Both the position numbers and the translations under genes were made by a program. Below are positions 1 to 8,337 of a DNA stretch of 64,000 nucleotides, one piece after another (the stretch's first letter is position 1; each line of letters begins with the position of its first letter). Source of the stretch: CAWBBA01 sp963741625 (GTDB taxonomy: Bacteria; Desulfobacterota; Desulfomonilia; Desulfomonilales; Desulfomonilaceae); contig CAVUIT010000019.1 of the NCBI GenBank assembly GCA_963741625.1, positions 124,001 through 188,000 on the forward strand, in the 5' to 3' direction. The notes beneath the pieces were generated by a model. That model saw only the letters and a program-made list of their open reading frames with translations, did not search any database and was not told where the DNA came from.

Positions 1-120
1 CCCGGCAAAACCGGCGGGCTTGCACTCACGAGTCTTGGAGAAGACCCGCTGAGGCGATACATTAAACTCCGTGAGATTAACAAAATGCCCTCACGGAACG
101 CAAGCATTATTTCGCCGTGA
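1..120 (+). CDS. C-terminal end of an unidentified protein (5' end outside window)
   Basis: Frame 1 is open from the first base to a TGA at 118-120, giving 39 residues that end in ...KMPSRNASIISP. The fragment is rich in Arg, Lys and Leu. I recognise no family. It lies about 150 bp upstream of xerC on the same strand, so it may be the gene preceding the xerC-hslVU group. Only the lack of stops and plausible codon use support it, so it could be chance. Confidence 0.4.
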   Translation, partial: PGKTGGLALTSLGEDPLRRYIKLREINKMPSRNASIISP

Positions 121-164
121 TAGCCCGCATTGTATCCATCTATCAGCGTAACCTCATCTTAATG

Positions 165-190
165 TATTACATCAATTACTACATGTAATA
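165..190. promoter_or_regulatory. Perfect 8-bp inverted repeat upstream of xerC
   Basis: TATTACAT at 165-172 and ATGTAATA at 183-190 are exact reverse complements separated by 10 bp. The surroundings are AT-rich compared with the rest of the window and lie about 90 bp before the xerC start. An operator for a dimeric regulator is possible. No regulator is identified and no promoter boxes were clear. Confidence 0.3.
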
Positions 191-276
191 TGTTTGCAGT
201 AACACATAATTTGTAGTATCGGTTCCGTTATCCCTATTGCCCGTCCACTCGGTTTTCGGGCGGCGGGAGGTTGCAG

Positions 277-1209
277 TTGAATTTTGACGAGGCCCTCCAA
301 CTATTCCTGCGGCACCTTGCAACAGAGAAGGTCCGCTCACCACAGACAGTTCGGGCGTACACTTCGGATCTTCAAGGCTTTCGGCAACATCTGGAAGCAT
401 CCGGTGGATCAAAGCAGCTGAAAAGCGTTGAGGGCATAGACCCCTTTCATGTTCGTGGCTTTCTGGCGACCCGATTCGGCCGTATCAAGAAAGTTTCCGT
501 TGGACGCAAGCTTGCGGCTATAAGAACGTTTTTTAGGTTCCTTGTCAGGGAGCGAATCATCACAAAGGATCCATCCGCGGGGATTAGGGCCCCTAAGAGC
601 GAGAAGCCATTACCAAAGGCCCTGAGCGTTGACGAGATAGACCGGTTCTTTTCTCGTAATCCAGAGATGAAGATCCGCGATCTGGCTGCGTTCGAGCTGC
701 TATATTCTTCCGGCCTGCGCGTGGGCGAGCTGACGTCACTGAAAGTTCAGGACGTGGATCTGAACAATGGCTGGGTTCGAGTAATAGGTAAGGGGAATAA
801 GGAGCGATACGTGCCGGTCGGTTCACGTGCCGTGGTCGCGCTACAGGCTTATCTGCCCATGCGTGCCCATCTTAAAACCCAAACGGGCGGCTTGTACACC
901 AGTGAAGCGTTGTTTCTGAATTCACGAGGAGGGCCGTTGTCTTCCCGCAGCATCCGACGTATACTCAAGTCGTACCTTGATAGCGCCTCCCTGGCAAGGG
1001 ACGCCTCGCCCCATGCGTTTCGACACTCGTTCGCCACTCACTTGCTACATGGGGGAGCTGATTTACGGTCGATTCAGGAGCTGCTGGGGCATGCCAGTCT
1101 GTCCACAACGCAACGGTACACGAAATCAGACCTGCGCCGCCTGATGGAAGTTTACGACCGATCTCACCCAAGGAGTGGAGCCCCAAAGAAAAATGAAAAT
1201 GAGCCCTAA
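277..1209 (+). CDS. xerC: Tyrosine recombinase XerC
   Basis: Site-specific recombinase that, with XerD, resolves chromosome dimers at dif during division. The 310-residue protein has the normal XerC length: an N-terminal SAM-like core-binding domain (residues 1-90) and a C-terminal catalytic domain. The catalytic set is visible: Arg in SSGLRVGEL (about 148), Lys in GKGNKERYVPV (about 172), HAFRH (His 246/Arg 249), His in LLGHASLS (about 272) and the Tyr nucleophile in TQRYTKSD (about 281). I chose the TTG at 277 because GGGAGG at 265-270 is well spaced for it; the TTG at 271 abuts that site. It overlaps hslV, the usual xerC-hslV-hslU order. It is not an integron integrase. Confidence 0.93.
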   Translation: MNFDEALQLFLRHLATEKVRSPQTVRAYTSDLQGFRQHLEASGGSKQLKSVEGIDPFHVRGFLATRFGRIKKVSVGRKLAAIRTFFRFLVRERIITKDPSAGIRAPKSEKPLPKALSVDEIDRFFSRNPEMKIRDLAAFELLYSSGLRVGELTSLKVQDVDLNNGWVRVIGKGNKERYVPVGSRAVVALQAYLPMRAHLKTQTGGLYTSEALFLNSRGGPLSSRSIRRILKSYLDSASLARDASPHAFRHSFATHLLHGGADLRSIQELLGHASLSTTQRYTKSDLRRLMEVYDRSHPRSGAPKKNENEP

Positions 1210-1756
1210 GAAAATCCGTTCCACGACCGTTCTCTGCGTGAGGCGCGGCCGCAAGGTGGTCATGGCGGGTGACGGTCAGGTATCCCTTGGGGATACGGTG
1301 GTAAAACATTCCGCACGCAAGGTCCGACGTCTGGGGAAGGGCGACAATGTCCTCGCCGGTTTCGCCGGATCCACGGGAGACGCCCTGACGCTGCTGGAAA
1401 AATTCGAACAGATGCTGGAAAAGTATTCAAACAATCTTACGCGAGCCTCGGTGGAACTCGCCAAAGAGTGGCGGACCGACCGGATGCTCAGGCGGTTAGA
1501 AGCCCTGCTCATAGTTGCTGACGCGGAGAAAACCCTACTCCTTTCCGGAAACGGCGATGTGGTGGAGCCCGACGACGGTATCATTGCAATCGGTTCCGGA
1601 GGGAATTATGCTTTGGCAGCCGCACGCGCGCTGTCCATGCACACCGAGATGGGGTCGGCTGAAATTGCTCGAGTCGCCATGGCTATTACAGCCGGAATCT
1701 GCGTGTACACCAACGACCAACTGGTAATGGAAGAACTGGAAACTGAAGCCAGTTGA
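1193..1756 (+). CDS. hslV: ATP-dependent protease subunit HslV (ClpQ)
   Basis: N-terminal-threonine peptidase of the HslVU proteasome-like complex in the cytoplasm; HslU unfolds substrates and feeds them in. Family motifs are clear: the Thr pair in RSTTVLCVRRG, VVMAGDGQVSLG, KVRRL, AGFAGSTGDALTL, ELAKEWRTDRMLRRLEA, GNGDVVEP and IAIGSGG. Unlike the common Met-Thr-Thr start, the first Thr follows about eight to ten residues, so a short propeptide may be removed. Starts at 1193 (ATG, used here) and 1199 (ATG) are both possible. The gene starts inside the end of xerC and is 31 bp from hslU, so the genes are probably co-transcribed. Confidence 0.93.
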   Translation: MKMSPKKIRSTTVLCVRRGRKVVMAGDGQVSLGDTVVKHSARKVRRLGKGDNVLAGFAGSTGDALTLLEKFEQMLEKYSNNLTRASVELAKEWRTDRMLRRLEALLIVADAEKTLLLSGNGDVVEPDDGIIAIGSGGNYALAAARALSMHTEMGSAEIARVAMAITAGICVYTNDQLVMEELETEAS

Positions 1757-1787
1757 GAAAAGACCGAACTGAAGGTCACGAATAACT

Positions 1788-3159
1788 ATGGATACCTTTA
1801 CGCCTCGAAAGATAGTCGCGGAGTTGGACAGATATATAATTGGCCAAGACAGGGCCAAGAAGATGGTGGCGATCGCCCTTCGAAACCGTTGGCGCCGGAG
1901 ACAGGTGCCGGAGGACCTGCGTGACGAGATCGCTCCGAAGAACATCATCATGATTGGTCCCACCGGCGTGGGGAAGACCGAAATAGCTCGTCGCCTGGCG
2001 AAGCTGGCGCAATCCCCCTTCCTAAAAGTGGAGGCGTCAAAGTTCACTGAAGTCGGTTACGTTGGGCGGGACGTCGAATCCATGATCAGGGACCTCATGG
2101 AAATCGGCATTACTATGGTGCGGGAAGAGGAGTACGTGGCCCTCCGTCCCAAAGCGGAGGAACAAGCTGAAGAGCGGTTGCTGGACATACTTCTCCCAAT
2201 GAGGTCGCCTCGCAAGATTCGTCGCACGCAAATAGGCCAGTCACAGCAGGAGCCTAGCGATGAGATGGAGGTAGCCCAGCGCACCCGAGAAAAGTTTAAG
2301 AAGATGCTGCGCAGCGGCAGGCTGAACGACCGAGAGGTGGAGATCGAAACACAGGTCAGCGCAATTCCGGTCGTGGAAGTTTTCTCCCCCGCGGGAATGG
2401 AGGAGATGGATATCAACCTGAAGGATATGTTCTCCAATATCTTCCCCGGCAAGTCCAAGAGGCGCCGGGTGAAAGTTCCGGAAGCGCTCCATATTCTTGT
2501 TCAGGAGGAACTCACCAAACTCATCGACACCGACAAAGTAACAAAAATGGCCAGGGAGAGGGTCGAACAGACGGGAATTGTGTTCGTTGACGAGCTTGAT
2601 AAGATTGCAGGCGCTCATTCGGCCCAGTATGGCCCCGACGTCTCCAGGGAAGGGGTACAGCGGGACTTGCTGCCGATAATAGAAGGTTCTACCGTCAACA
2701 CGAAACACGGAGTGGTAAAGACCGATCACATCCTCTTCATAGCTGCGGGAGCGTTCCACGTTTCAAAGCCGTCGGACTTGATCCCCGAAATTCAGGGTCG
2801 ATTTCCATTGCGGGCAGAGTTGTCAGCTCTCAGCCGCCAGGATTTTGTACGTATTCTGACGGAACCCAAGAACGCGCTGGTAACCCAGTACCGAAGAGTT
2901 GCTCAAGACTGAAGGCGTCATGCTGGAGTTTGAGGAGCAGGCTATTCTGGAAATCGCGACCATGGCCGAGGAGGTCAACCTCCGAGCGGAAAACATCGGC
3001 GCGCGGCGTCTCCATACTATTATGGAGAAGCTCCTTGAAGAGGTTTCATTCGAAGCCCCGGACATGAAAGGAGTGACAGTACGAATTACTCCGGACATGG
3101 TCCGCGAGAGGCTCCGTGACATAGTCAAAAGCGACGACCTGAGCCGGTACATACTCTGA
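1788..3159 (+). CDS. hslU: HslU ATPase/unfoldase, frameshifted near residue 370
   Basis: AAA+ unfoldase partner of HslV. It starts with the family sequence TPRKIVAELDRYIIGQD, has Walker A GPTGVGKTE, the pore motif GYVGRD, Walker B VFVDELDKI, and SGPDVSREGVQRD-like sensor regions (here YGPDVSREGVQRD). The first frame stops at 2910-2912 after TQYRRVAQD. The next frame continues LLKTEGVMLEF...ENIGARRLHTIMEK...DLSRYIL, the normal HslU C-terminus that docks into HslV. One extra base around 2898 (G in AGAGTTG) explains the break; without it the protein is 456 residues, the expected length. I read this as a probable sequence error rather than a dead gene. Its downstream neighbour is a terminator-like hairpin. 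Confidence 0.88.
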
Positions 3160-3204
3160 CACTGTCTCGGGGCCATGGGCAACGAGCATTCTGAGAGTGG
3201 ATGG

Positions 3205-3231
3205 CCGGAAGGGCGGGAAATACCCTTCCGG
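3205..3231. terminator. Hairpin terminator between hslU and the convergent PxxKW gene
   Basis: CCGGAAGGG (3205-3213) pairs perfectly with CCCTTCCGG (3223-3231) around a 9-base loop. A T-rich stretch with five Ts follows near 3245-3251. It sits between the convergent stops of hslU (3159) and the minus-strand gene ending at 3243, so it may serve both. Confidence 0.55.
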
Positions 3232-3242
3232 ACAGTTCCTTA

Positions 3243-3530
3243 TTACTTTTTGGAAGCCGCCGCGCGTTTTGAAGCTTTAAGCGGGTTGACTTTCAGATTA
3301 GTCTCGACTGCCTTGCGTTCGAGGTGGGTAGCAAAGTTGCAGGAACCGCGGGCCCATTTTGAGGCAGGGTTGGGAGCGACGGCGCAGAAGATTGCTTCAT
3401 CAAAGGTGACTGTCCGGGAGCATCCCTGGCATGTGTCGACGACCGAATGGCAACGGCCGCCGTTGAAATTGCACCCTTTACTGGTCATGAATGCGCACTC
3501 GATTCCCTTTTTCAGGGTTATGCACTGCAT
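3243..3530 (-). CDS. PxxKW family cysteine-rich protein
   Basis: A 95-residue cytoplasmic protein of the small PxxKW family seen mainly in sulfate-reducing and related deltaproteobacteria; function unknown. The name motif is NPASKWARG. Conserved cysteines occur in CAFMTSKGC, GGRCHSVVDTCQGC, AIFC and GSCNFATH, a likely metal or Fe-S binding pattern. The C-terminus ends in NPLKASKRAAASKK, as in the family. GGAGG lies about 8 bases before the ATG at 3530. It is a single-gene unit convergent with hslU. Confidence 0.85.
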   Translation of the reverse strand: MQCITLKKGIECAFMTSKGCNFNGGRCHSVVDTCQGCSRTVTFDEAIFCAVAPNPASKWARGSCNFATHLERKAVETNLKVNPLKASKRAAASKK

Positions 3531-3679
3531 TTCTTTTCCTCCGGTCGTAATCTAGGGGGTGGGGGGAGAATCCGGCCCTCCCTATTGTTGAATCTCTTAG
3601 TATACCATTTAGCGGGTAAAGTTCAACACGATTTTGCTATAGAGCAAACTTTTTCTGATGTCCTTCTAGAAGATCGGTG

Positions 3680-4126
3680 TCAGTCCTGATCCACCGGCTC
3701 TTTGCAGCTACGGCATCGCTTGGAGCCGCGGAAGAGTTCATAGCCACAGTGCGGACAATGGTACCGATCTATCTCTTGCTCGACCCACTTTTCGGTCCCT
3801 AGCTCCTTCCAGGCAGGAATAGCCCGCATAATCACTTTCTTGCCCACGGGCATCGGAAAATTATCAATCAAGCTGCACGGCCAGGAATCACATTGGTGAC
3901 AGCCCTCGTAGCTCTTTTCCTGAGCGCAAGATCGGACTGGACAGAGTTCGCAGTACTGCATTCGCTGATCCGACAGGCAGCCGTTGCAGACTATGTCCTC
4001 CGGCGACAGGCCGTAAACACCGGCCAATTTCTCCTTGAATTTCTGATTATTATCGCGGTGGGCCATCAAAACACCACAGACACCGCAATATAACCCGCAC
4101 GGAGCCAGCAAGTCCTGTCGTTTCAT
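3680..4126 (-). CDS. DUF3795 cysteine-rich protein
   Basis: A 148-residue protein of the DUF3795 type, with no assigned function. It begins MKRQDLLAPCGLYCGVCGV, the family hallmark, and has further Cys clusters: IVCNGCLSD, QYCELCPVRSCAQ, GCHQCDSWPCS, and a C-terminal zinc-ribbon-like pair YHCPHCGYE / KRCRSCKEP. At least twelve cysteines suggest Zn or Fe-S binding. I chose the ATG at 4126 rather than an upstream start because GAGGAGGGAACC immediately precedes it. It stands alone between two minus-strand genes. Confidence 0.8.
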   Translation of the reverse strand: MKRQDLLAPCGLYCGVCGVLMAHRDNNQKFKEKLAGVYGLSPEDIVCNGCLSDQRMQYCELCPVRSCAQEKSYEGCHQCDSWPCSLIDNFPMPVGKKVIMRAIPAWKELGTEKWVEQEIDRYHCPHCGYELFRGSKRCRSCKEPVDQD

Positions 4127-4280
4127 GGTTCCCTCCTCATTTGAAGGCGGTCCTTTGAAAATCTTTTGTGGATGTTGATCAGGTGAGCATTGGGGAGTCA
4201 AACTACCCAATCCCGATTGGGAAAGCCATTTTTTTGGGGCAGCGGTTATGGACCGCGAATAATGACACTTCAGCGGGTCT

Positions 4281-4712
4281 CTATCGCGGAACGACGTTCA
4301 CTTTCAGCATGACTCCGCCGTATCCGGAACATTCCACCCCAACATCAGAGCACCGTACCTGGCGCATGAAGGTGAATCCGTTAGGTTCCAGCCTCTCGCT
4401 CAACCGTTCGTTGATCAGCGCCACGGGCACCACCAGTTGAGATATGAGGTGCACACACATTCTCTTGGGACAGAGCTTACTGATGAAATTGCCGTCCACA
4501 TCCATGACAAACTTGTCGCCAATCTGATAACCGGAATTGCAATGCCGCGAAGTCACGACTTCAGCTTCTATGGAATACTTTGACGCATCTTCAGCCAGAC
4601 TTTCCATCAACCTGAGTCTGGGATCGTCCTCTCGGAAATGTTGAAGATCCGTGGCGCCGTACCCCACTCTGTCACCGAACCTCTTCAGAACCCCTTCTTG
4701 TCGCTTGTTCAT
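4281..4712 (-). CDS. TIGR04076-like conserved protein
   Basis: A 143-residue hypothetical protein. The C-terminal two thirds resemble the TIGR04076-type family: CNSGYQIGDKFVMDVDGN, KLCPKRMCVHLISQL, and a terminal CSDVGVECSGYGGVMLKVNV. The fold and role are unknown to me. The ATG at 4712 is preceded by GGGAGG six bases upstream, which favours it over the ATG at 4742. It lies 42 bp downstream of the TetR-type gene on the same strand, so the regulator may control it. Confidence 0.6.
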   Translation of the reverse strand: MNKRQEGVLKRFGDRVGYGATDLQHFREDDPRLRLMESLAEDASKYSIEAEVVTSRHCNSGYQIGDKFVMDVDGNFISKLCPKRMCVHLISQLVVPVALINERLSERLEPNGFTFMRQVRCSDVGVECSGYGGVMLKVNVVPR

Positions 4713-4754
4713 GTTGGCCTCCCTGATTACATGCCTATACACAGATCTAGGTCA

Positions 4755-5384
4755 TTACTCGAAATCATGACTCCGCACGTCTTGCTTTGCATCTTTCCTG
4801 CAAAGCCGGACTACAGACTTGAGTGCTTCTCCTGTTTTTCTTAATGCCTCCGGGTCCTTGGATGCCTTACACAGGAGCAGGGCCCCTTCAATGGAACTGA
4901 TCACAAGCCTGCTCAGCGCATCGGGATCAATGCGCCACTCCGATTTACCGGCCTGATCGGCCTGGTCGAAAAGCTCCACCAAGAACTCATTCCAGAAAAG
5001 AAAGAAGCGGTTGACCCCGTCGGAAAGGCTTCTATTCGAATCGCCCAGCTCCTGGGCGAAATTGCCAAAAAATCAACACGCCTTGCAGCCCCGTTGAACC
5101 GCGTATTCCACCATTCCGTCGATCATGAGCTCGACTTTATTCAGGGGATCCGTGTCTTGAGTTTTAATACCGTCGAAGTAGGCATTATGCCTGTCAACGG
5201 CATGCGCGATGGCCGCGTGGGCAATCTCTTCCTTATTGTCGAAGTAATAGAATAGATTCCCTCTCTTAACTCCCGATGCGGTGCAAATGTCTTCAATGGT
5301 CGTCTGCTTGTATCCCTGCCGGTGGAATAATCTGAGAGCACTCTTAACGATTCGGTCTTTTGTTGCTGTTCCTTTGGTGGCCAT
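4755..5384 (-). CDS. TetR-family regulator interrupted by one in-frame TGA
   Basis: Residues 1-50 form a clear TetR helix-turn-helix: DRIVKSALRLFHRQGY, TTIEDICTASGVKRGNLFYYF, DNKEEI. The frame runs to GCKAC, meets TGA at 5073-5075, and continues in the same frame as FFGNFAQELGDSN through to SHDFE, stopping at 4755. Read through, the product is 209 residues, the normal TetR length, and GC..GN.AQEL is a common TetR ligand-domain sequence. The TGA could be a nonsense mutation, a 12-base insertion (homologues often have GC directly before the aromatic-GN motif), or a selenocysteine codon; a hairpin lies 13 bases after it. It precedes the TIGR04076-like gene. Confidence 0.65.
5041..5059 (-). promoter_or_regulatory. 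SECIS-like hairpin downstream of the TetR in-frame TGA
   Basis: On the coding strand, TCGCCCAG and CTGGGCGA form a perfect 8-bp stem with loop GAG. It starts 14 bases after the TGA, with the loop 22-24 bases after it. The bacterial SECIS model wants an apical loop about 16-37 bases after UGA with a G among its first two bases; both hold here. The stem also encodes a plausible protein sequence, so it may be coincidental. Confidence 0.3.
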
Positions 5385-5965
5385 GGTCGTATTTTCCTGT
5401 ACTGACTGGTTGGTATAGTTTATTACCCGTAAACCATCGCTTGTGTCAATCTTTTTCCCGCGAATCTCTTGATCATTCAGTTATGGGTGGGGTAGGCGCA
5501 GTCTTGTTGACTAGCGAGCATCGGTGGCACGCCACAGGCGTGATCGCCGGTCTCCGCCGACAGACCGGGCACAGATTTCGCGTCGGTGCGTTGATGTTGC
5601 TCATACGCCGGAGATGACAAGGTTGGGAAACTCGTTAGAGAGTTAGTATCGGTTCTCAAAAGGTCCATCAGCTTATTCGACAGCATGTGACATCAGGGGT
5701 AATGATGCCGTTTGGGTGACCACTCGCTGGGCAAACCAGCAGTGGCACCCTCAAAGCCGCCTGATATGGGCTGGTGGGACAGTCTTCTCAGCTTCGTCAA
5801 TTGGGGATGACGGGCACAGATGCCCGTCCCACCAAATCACTGTTCTTCTACGCAATTACTTGTGTAAAATCCGGCTATAGTAGGAGGACAATTTGCCGGG
5901 AAGCACGAGGAAACGCACGACGCGTCAAAATACACTTGCCGCGTGAGGCAAGAGAGGGGCGGCAT
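5385..5965. other. Gene-poor stretch with repeat debris
   Basis: Apart from a dispersed inverted repeat at 5773-5833 and short imperfect GC-rich palindromes near 5510-5560, I see no gene here. Open frames in it are short, overlap the repeats and look like no family. Confidence 0.5.
5773..5833. repeat. Dispersed inverted repeat, GGTGGGAC type
   Basis: Begins GGTGGGACAG and ends GGCACAGATGCCCGTCCCACC (split here as GGCACAGATG and CCCGTCCCACC). The ends are imperfect reverse complements. Relatives occur at 24386-24440, 32929-32987, 35267-35324 and, degraded, near 48143-48206. Confidence 0.6.
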
Positions 5966-6133
5966 TCACGCCCGCTTTGCCCTTGCTTTGTCGGCCTTTT
6001 CTCTACGTAGGAAGGCTCTTTTCAGTTGCCAATCTTTGAATTTGTTGTAGGCGGGCTCCCAGATTAGCAGAGCGCAGACAACGAACAAAATTACCCCGTA
6101 CAGGATTTGGTAGGGCCATTCAATATCTTGCAC
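5966..6133 (-). CDS. Small membrane protein, 55 residues
   Basis: A short frame starting at GTG 6133 and ending at TGA 5966-5968. The product has a short N-terminal segment (MQDIEWPYQ), one hydrophobic membrane span (ILYGVILFVVCALLIWEPAY) and a strongly basic tail (KFKDWQLKRAFLRREKADKARAKRA). This layout is typical of bacterial single-span small proteins, with a positive cytoplasmic tail. The Shine-Dalgarno sequence is weak. I know no family. Composition rather than homology supports it. Confidence 0.45.
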   Translation of the reverse strand: MQDIEWPYQILYGVILFVVCALLIWEPAYNKFKDWQLKRAFLRREKADKARAKRA

Positions 6134-6322
6134 CTTGCCACACCTGACCGAATTATCGGTGCATCATGAATATCGGAATGGCAACTCCGCGTCAAGATTA
6201 GATTTTGAGATGTGTCTTATTGTATTATAGAAGCACCGCTCGGTCAGGTTTTCAGCGGGGTAAGCTTTCACATCTCGGGGTGTCTACAGGCGGTTCCAAG
6301 ACGATCTACTGAGGTCAAAGGC

Positions 6323-7543
6323 GTGAAACGACGCGTATACATGGATAATGCGGCCACAACCTTTCCCAAGCCCCCGGGAGTGGTCGAGGCAATGGCTCAT
6401 TTCATGCAAAATGTCGGGGCCAATCCCGGTAGATCAAAACACGACCTATCTCAGGAGGCTTCGCTGATTGTCGAGGGGGCGCGCAAGAAACTGGCCCGGC
6501 TCTTCAACATACCCGATCCCAATCGCATCGCATTCACGCTGAATGCAACGGAATCCTTGAACACGGTTATCTACGGGGTCCTGAATCCGGGGGACCATGT
6601 GATCATTACGCAGATGGAGCATAACTCCGTGATCCGCCCTGTGAGACACCTGGAGCAAAACGGCATTGTCAGTGTGTCGGTTGCTCCCTGCGACAAGATG
6701 GGAGTATTGGACGTTGGGGCCTTGAAAGAATTGATTAGGGATAACACAGCCTTGATAGCTCTTAATCATGCCTCAAACGTGTGTGGGACTATCCAGGACG
6801 TTTCCGCGGTCAGAGAGGCCGCAGGCCGAGTGCCGCTGCTTCTGGACGCTGCACAGACCGCCGGAGCTCTCCCGGTCGACGTGCAGGCACTGGGGGTCGA
6901 TTTCCTCGCGTTTACAGGGCACAAAGGATTGTATGGGCCTCAGGGAACCGGCGGGCTCTACGTCAGGGAAGGCCTCCACATCAGGCCACTGAAACGCGGT
7001 GGCACCGGCAGCGCATCCGATCAGGAACAACAGCCTGATTTTTTCCCGGATGCCCTTGAAAGCGGCACGCAGAATAACGTCGGCATTGCGGGCCTGGGGG
7101 CAGGTCTGGACTTCGTCCTGGAAACAGGGGTGGATACTATTAGACGCCACGAAATGAAGCTATTGGAGAGCTTTATTGAAGGGCTCATCGACGTGCCCGG
7201 AATCACCCTGTACGGGCCGCTTGATCCTGAAGCACAGATGCCCATCCTCTCCGTCACCTTCGATCAAGCGCTGCCCGACGGACTTCACGTCTCCTACGGC
7301 GGATGCGGCGGGAGATCCATACCCGCGACCTTTGAGACAATACACCCGGAGGAAGCCGGGACCCTATTGCAGGACGAGCACGAGATCTCTGTCCGTGTGG
7401 GCCTTCACTGCGCTCCGTTGGCTCACAAGGCTCTGGGAACATTCCCGGACGGGACAGTGCGATTCAGCCTCGGGTACTTCAACAACCTGGAAGAAGTGGC
7501 GATCGCAGTGGACGCAATCAAGAAGATAGCGGAAAAGGGGTGA
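6323..7543 (+). CDS. Cysteine desulfurase family PLP enzyme (aminotransferase class V)
   Basis: PLP-dependent enzyme expected to release sulfur from cysteine or a related substrate. The 406-residue protein starts MKRRVYMDNAATTFPKPPGVVEAM, typical of the TIGR01977-like subgroup. The PLP Lys lies in FTGHKGLYGPQG and the catalytic Cys in RVGLHCAPLAHKALGT. SKHDLSQEA and LNATESLN are also family motifs. The GTG at 6323 has GAGG about 10 bases upstream and begins right at the conserved N-terminus; the frame is open further upstream without support. It is a single gene with no isc/suf partner nearby, so a role in selenium, thiol or cofactor sulfur supply is equally possible. Confidence 0.85.
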   Translation: MKRRVYMDNAATTFPKPPGVVEAMAHFMQNVGANPGRSKHDLSQEASLIVEGARKKLARLFNIPDPNRIAFTLNATESLNTVIYGVLNPGDHVIITQMEHNSVIRPVRHLEQNGIVSVSVAPCDKMGVLDVGALKELIRDNTALIALNHASNVCGTIQDVSAVREAAGRVPLLLDAAQTAGALPVDVQALGVDFLAFTGHKGLYGPQGTGGLYVREGLHIRPLKRGGTGSASDQEQQPDFFPDALESGTQNNVGIAGLGAGLDFVLETGVDTIRRHEMKLLESFIEGLIDVPGITLYGPLDPEAQMPILSVTFDQALPDGLHVSYGGCGGRSIPATFETIHPEEAGTLLQDEHEISVRVGLHCAPLAHKALGTFPDGTVRFSLGYFNNLEEVAIAVDAIKKIAEKG

Positions 7544-7650
7544 AAGAGAAACGAAGAGAAGCGAGCGAACACTTCGTCTTGAACATACTAACGTGTCTCA
7601 CGGGATCTCTCGGGCCAACCGTTGACAAAGTATATACACAGAGGTAACTT

Positions 7651-7914
7651 ATGGGTAAGGAGGTCTTGTATAGCTACCACGGGTACGACTTCACGTGGGA
7701 CAAGCAGAAGGCGGAGAACAATCTGAGAAAGCATGGGATTTCTTTTGAGGAGGCTTGCCAAGCAGTTCTTAATCTCATTCAAATGGTCGAAGACCTCAGT
7801 GAGGAGGGGGAACAAAGGTGGGCCATCATCAGTTATCCCCTGTCGGACCGTTTCACTGGTCCCATCTATGTAGTTGTGGTTGATGCCGGAGATGAAGCCT
7901 GGCGAATCATTTAA
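7651..7914 (+). CDS. brnT: BrnT-type ribonuclease toxin, C-terminus cut by TAA
   Basis: BrnT toxins are RelE-fold ribonucleases neutralised by BrnA. The 87-residue frame has the family sequence YDFTWDKQKAENNLRKHGISFEEA followed by a beta-rich half ending DEAWRII. In BrnT the next residues are usually S-A-R; here the codon is TAA (7912-7914) and the frame continues as ARESTAAERLRYE to a stop at 7972-7974. A single change from TCA to TAA would therefore remove the C-terminal tail. The read-through frame would overlap brnA by 26 bases, as is usual. The toxin may be inactive or attenuated. Confidence 0.75.
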   Translation: MGKEVLYSYHGYDFTWDKQKAENNLRKHGISFEEACQAVLNLIQMVEDLSEEGEQRWAIISYPLSDRFTGPIYVVVVDAGDEAWRII

Positions 7915-7948
7915 GCCAGAGAAAGCACAGCGGCCGAGAGGTTACGTT

Positions 7949-8266
7949 ATGAAAAAGAAGTTGGTTCCTACTAAAGACCAAGTTAGTACGAGCATTTCCA
8001 TGCGTATTCCCTTGGATGTATTGGAGAAACTCAAGAGGATAGCACCCGCTAAAGGCATGTCCGGTTATCAGTCCCTTATCAAGTACTATATAGGACAAGG
8101 CATGCTGAGGGATATTGATTTGCTGAACCGGTTGGAGCAAGACGACGCTCGATTGGAAGCCGCGCTCAGCAAAATCGGATTGGGGTCGGACAAGATTAAG
8201 CAGTTCTGGAAGGAGTGGAATGTCTATTCTCAGACGAGCGAACGGGCCGACCGCGATGCAACCTAA
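7949..8266 (+). CDS. brnA: BrnA-type antitoxin (ribbon-helix-helix)
   Basis: Antitoxin and likely autorepressor of the brnTA operon. The 105-residue protein has a ribbon-helix-helix core, STSISMRIPLDVLEKLKRIA, followed by GYQSLIKYYIGQGM, which matches the BrnA/CopG family. The ATG at 7949 has GAGAGG about 7 bases upstream. It lies inside the ancestral 3' end of brnT. A 30-residue C-terminal extension (IGLGSDKIKQFWKEW...) is charged and probably helical. Confidence 0.75.
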   Translation: MKKKLVPTKDQVSTSISMRIPLDVLEKLKRIAPAKGMSGYQSLIKYYIGQGMLRDIDLLNRLEQDDARLEAALSKIGLGSDKIKQFWKEWNVYSQTSERADRDAT

Positions 8267-8337
8267 AGGAGCCGGGGCCGTATAGCCTGGCCGGTTAACC
8301 TGAAATGGGAGATCAAATCCAGATCATAGGGAACTCC

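Noticed and set aside
277..1209. XerC as the integrase for the cassette array at 10.6-15.8 kb
   Set aside because: It has normal XerC length, no IntI-specific insert between the catalytic boxes, and the classic xerC-hslVU neighbours.
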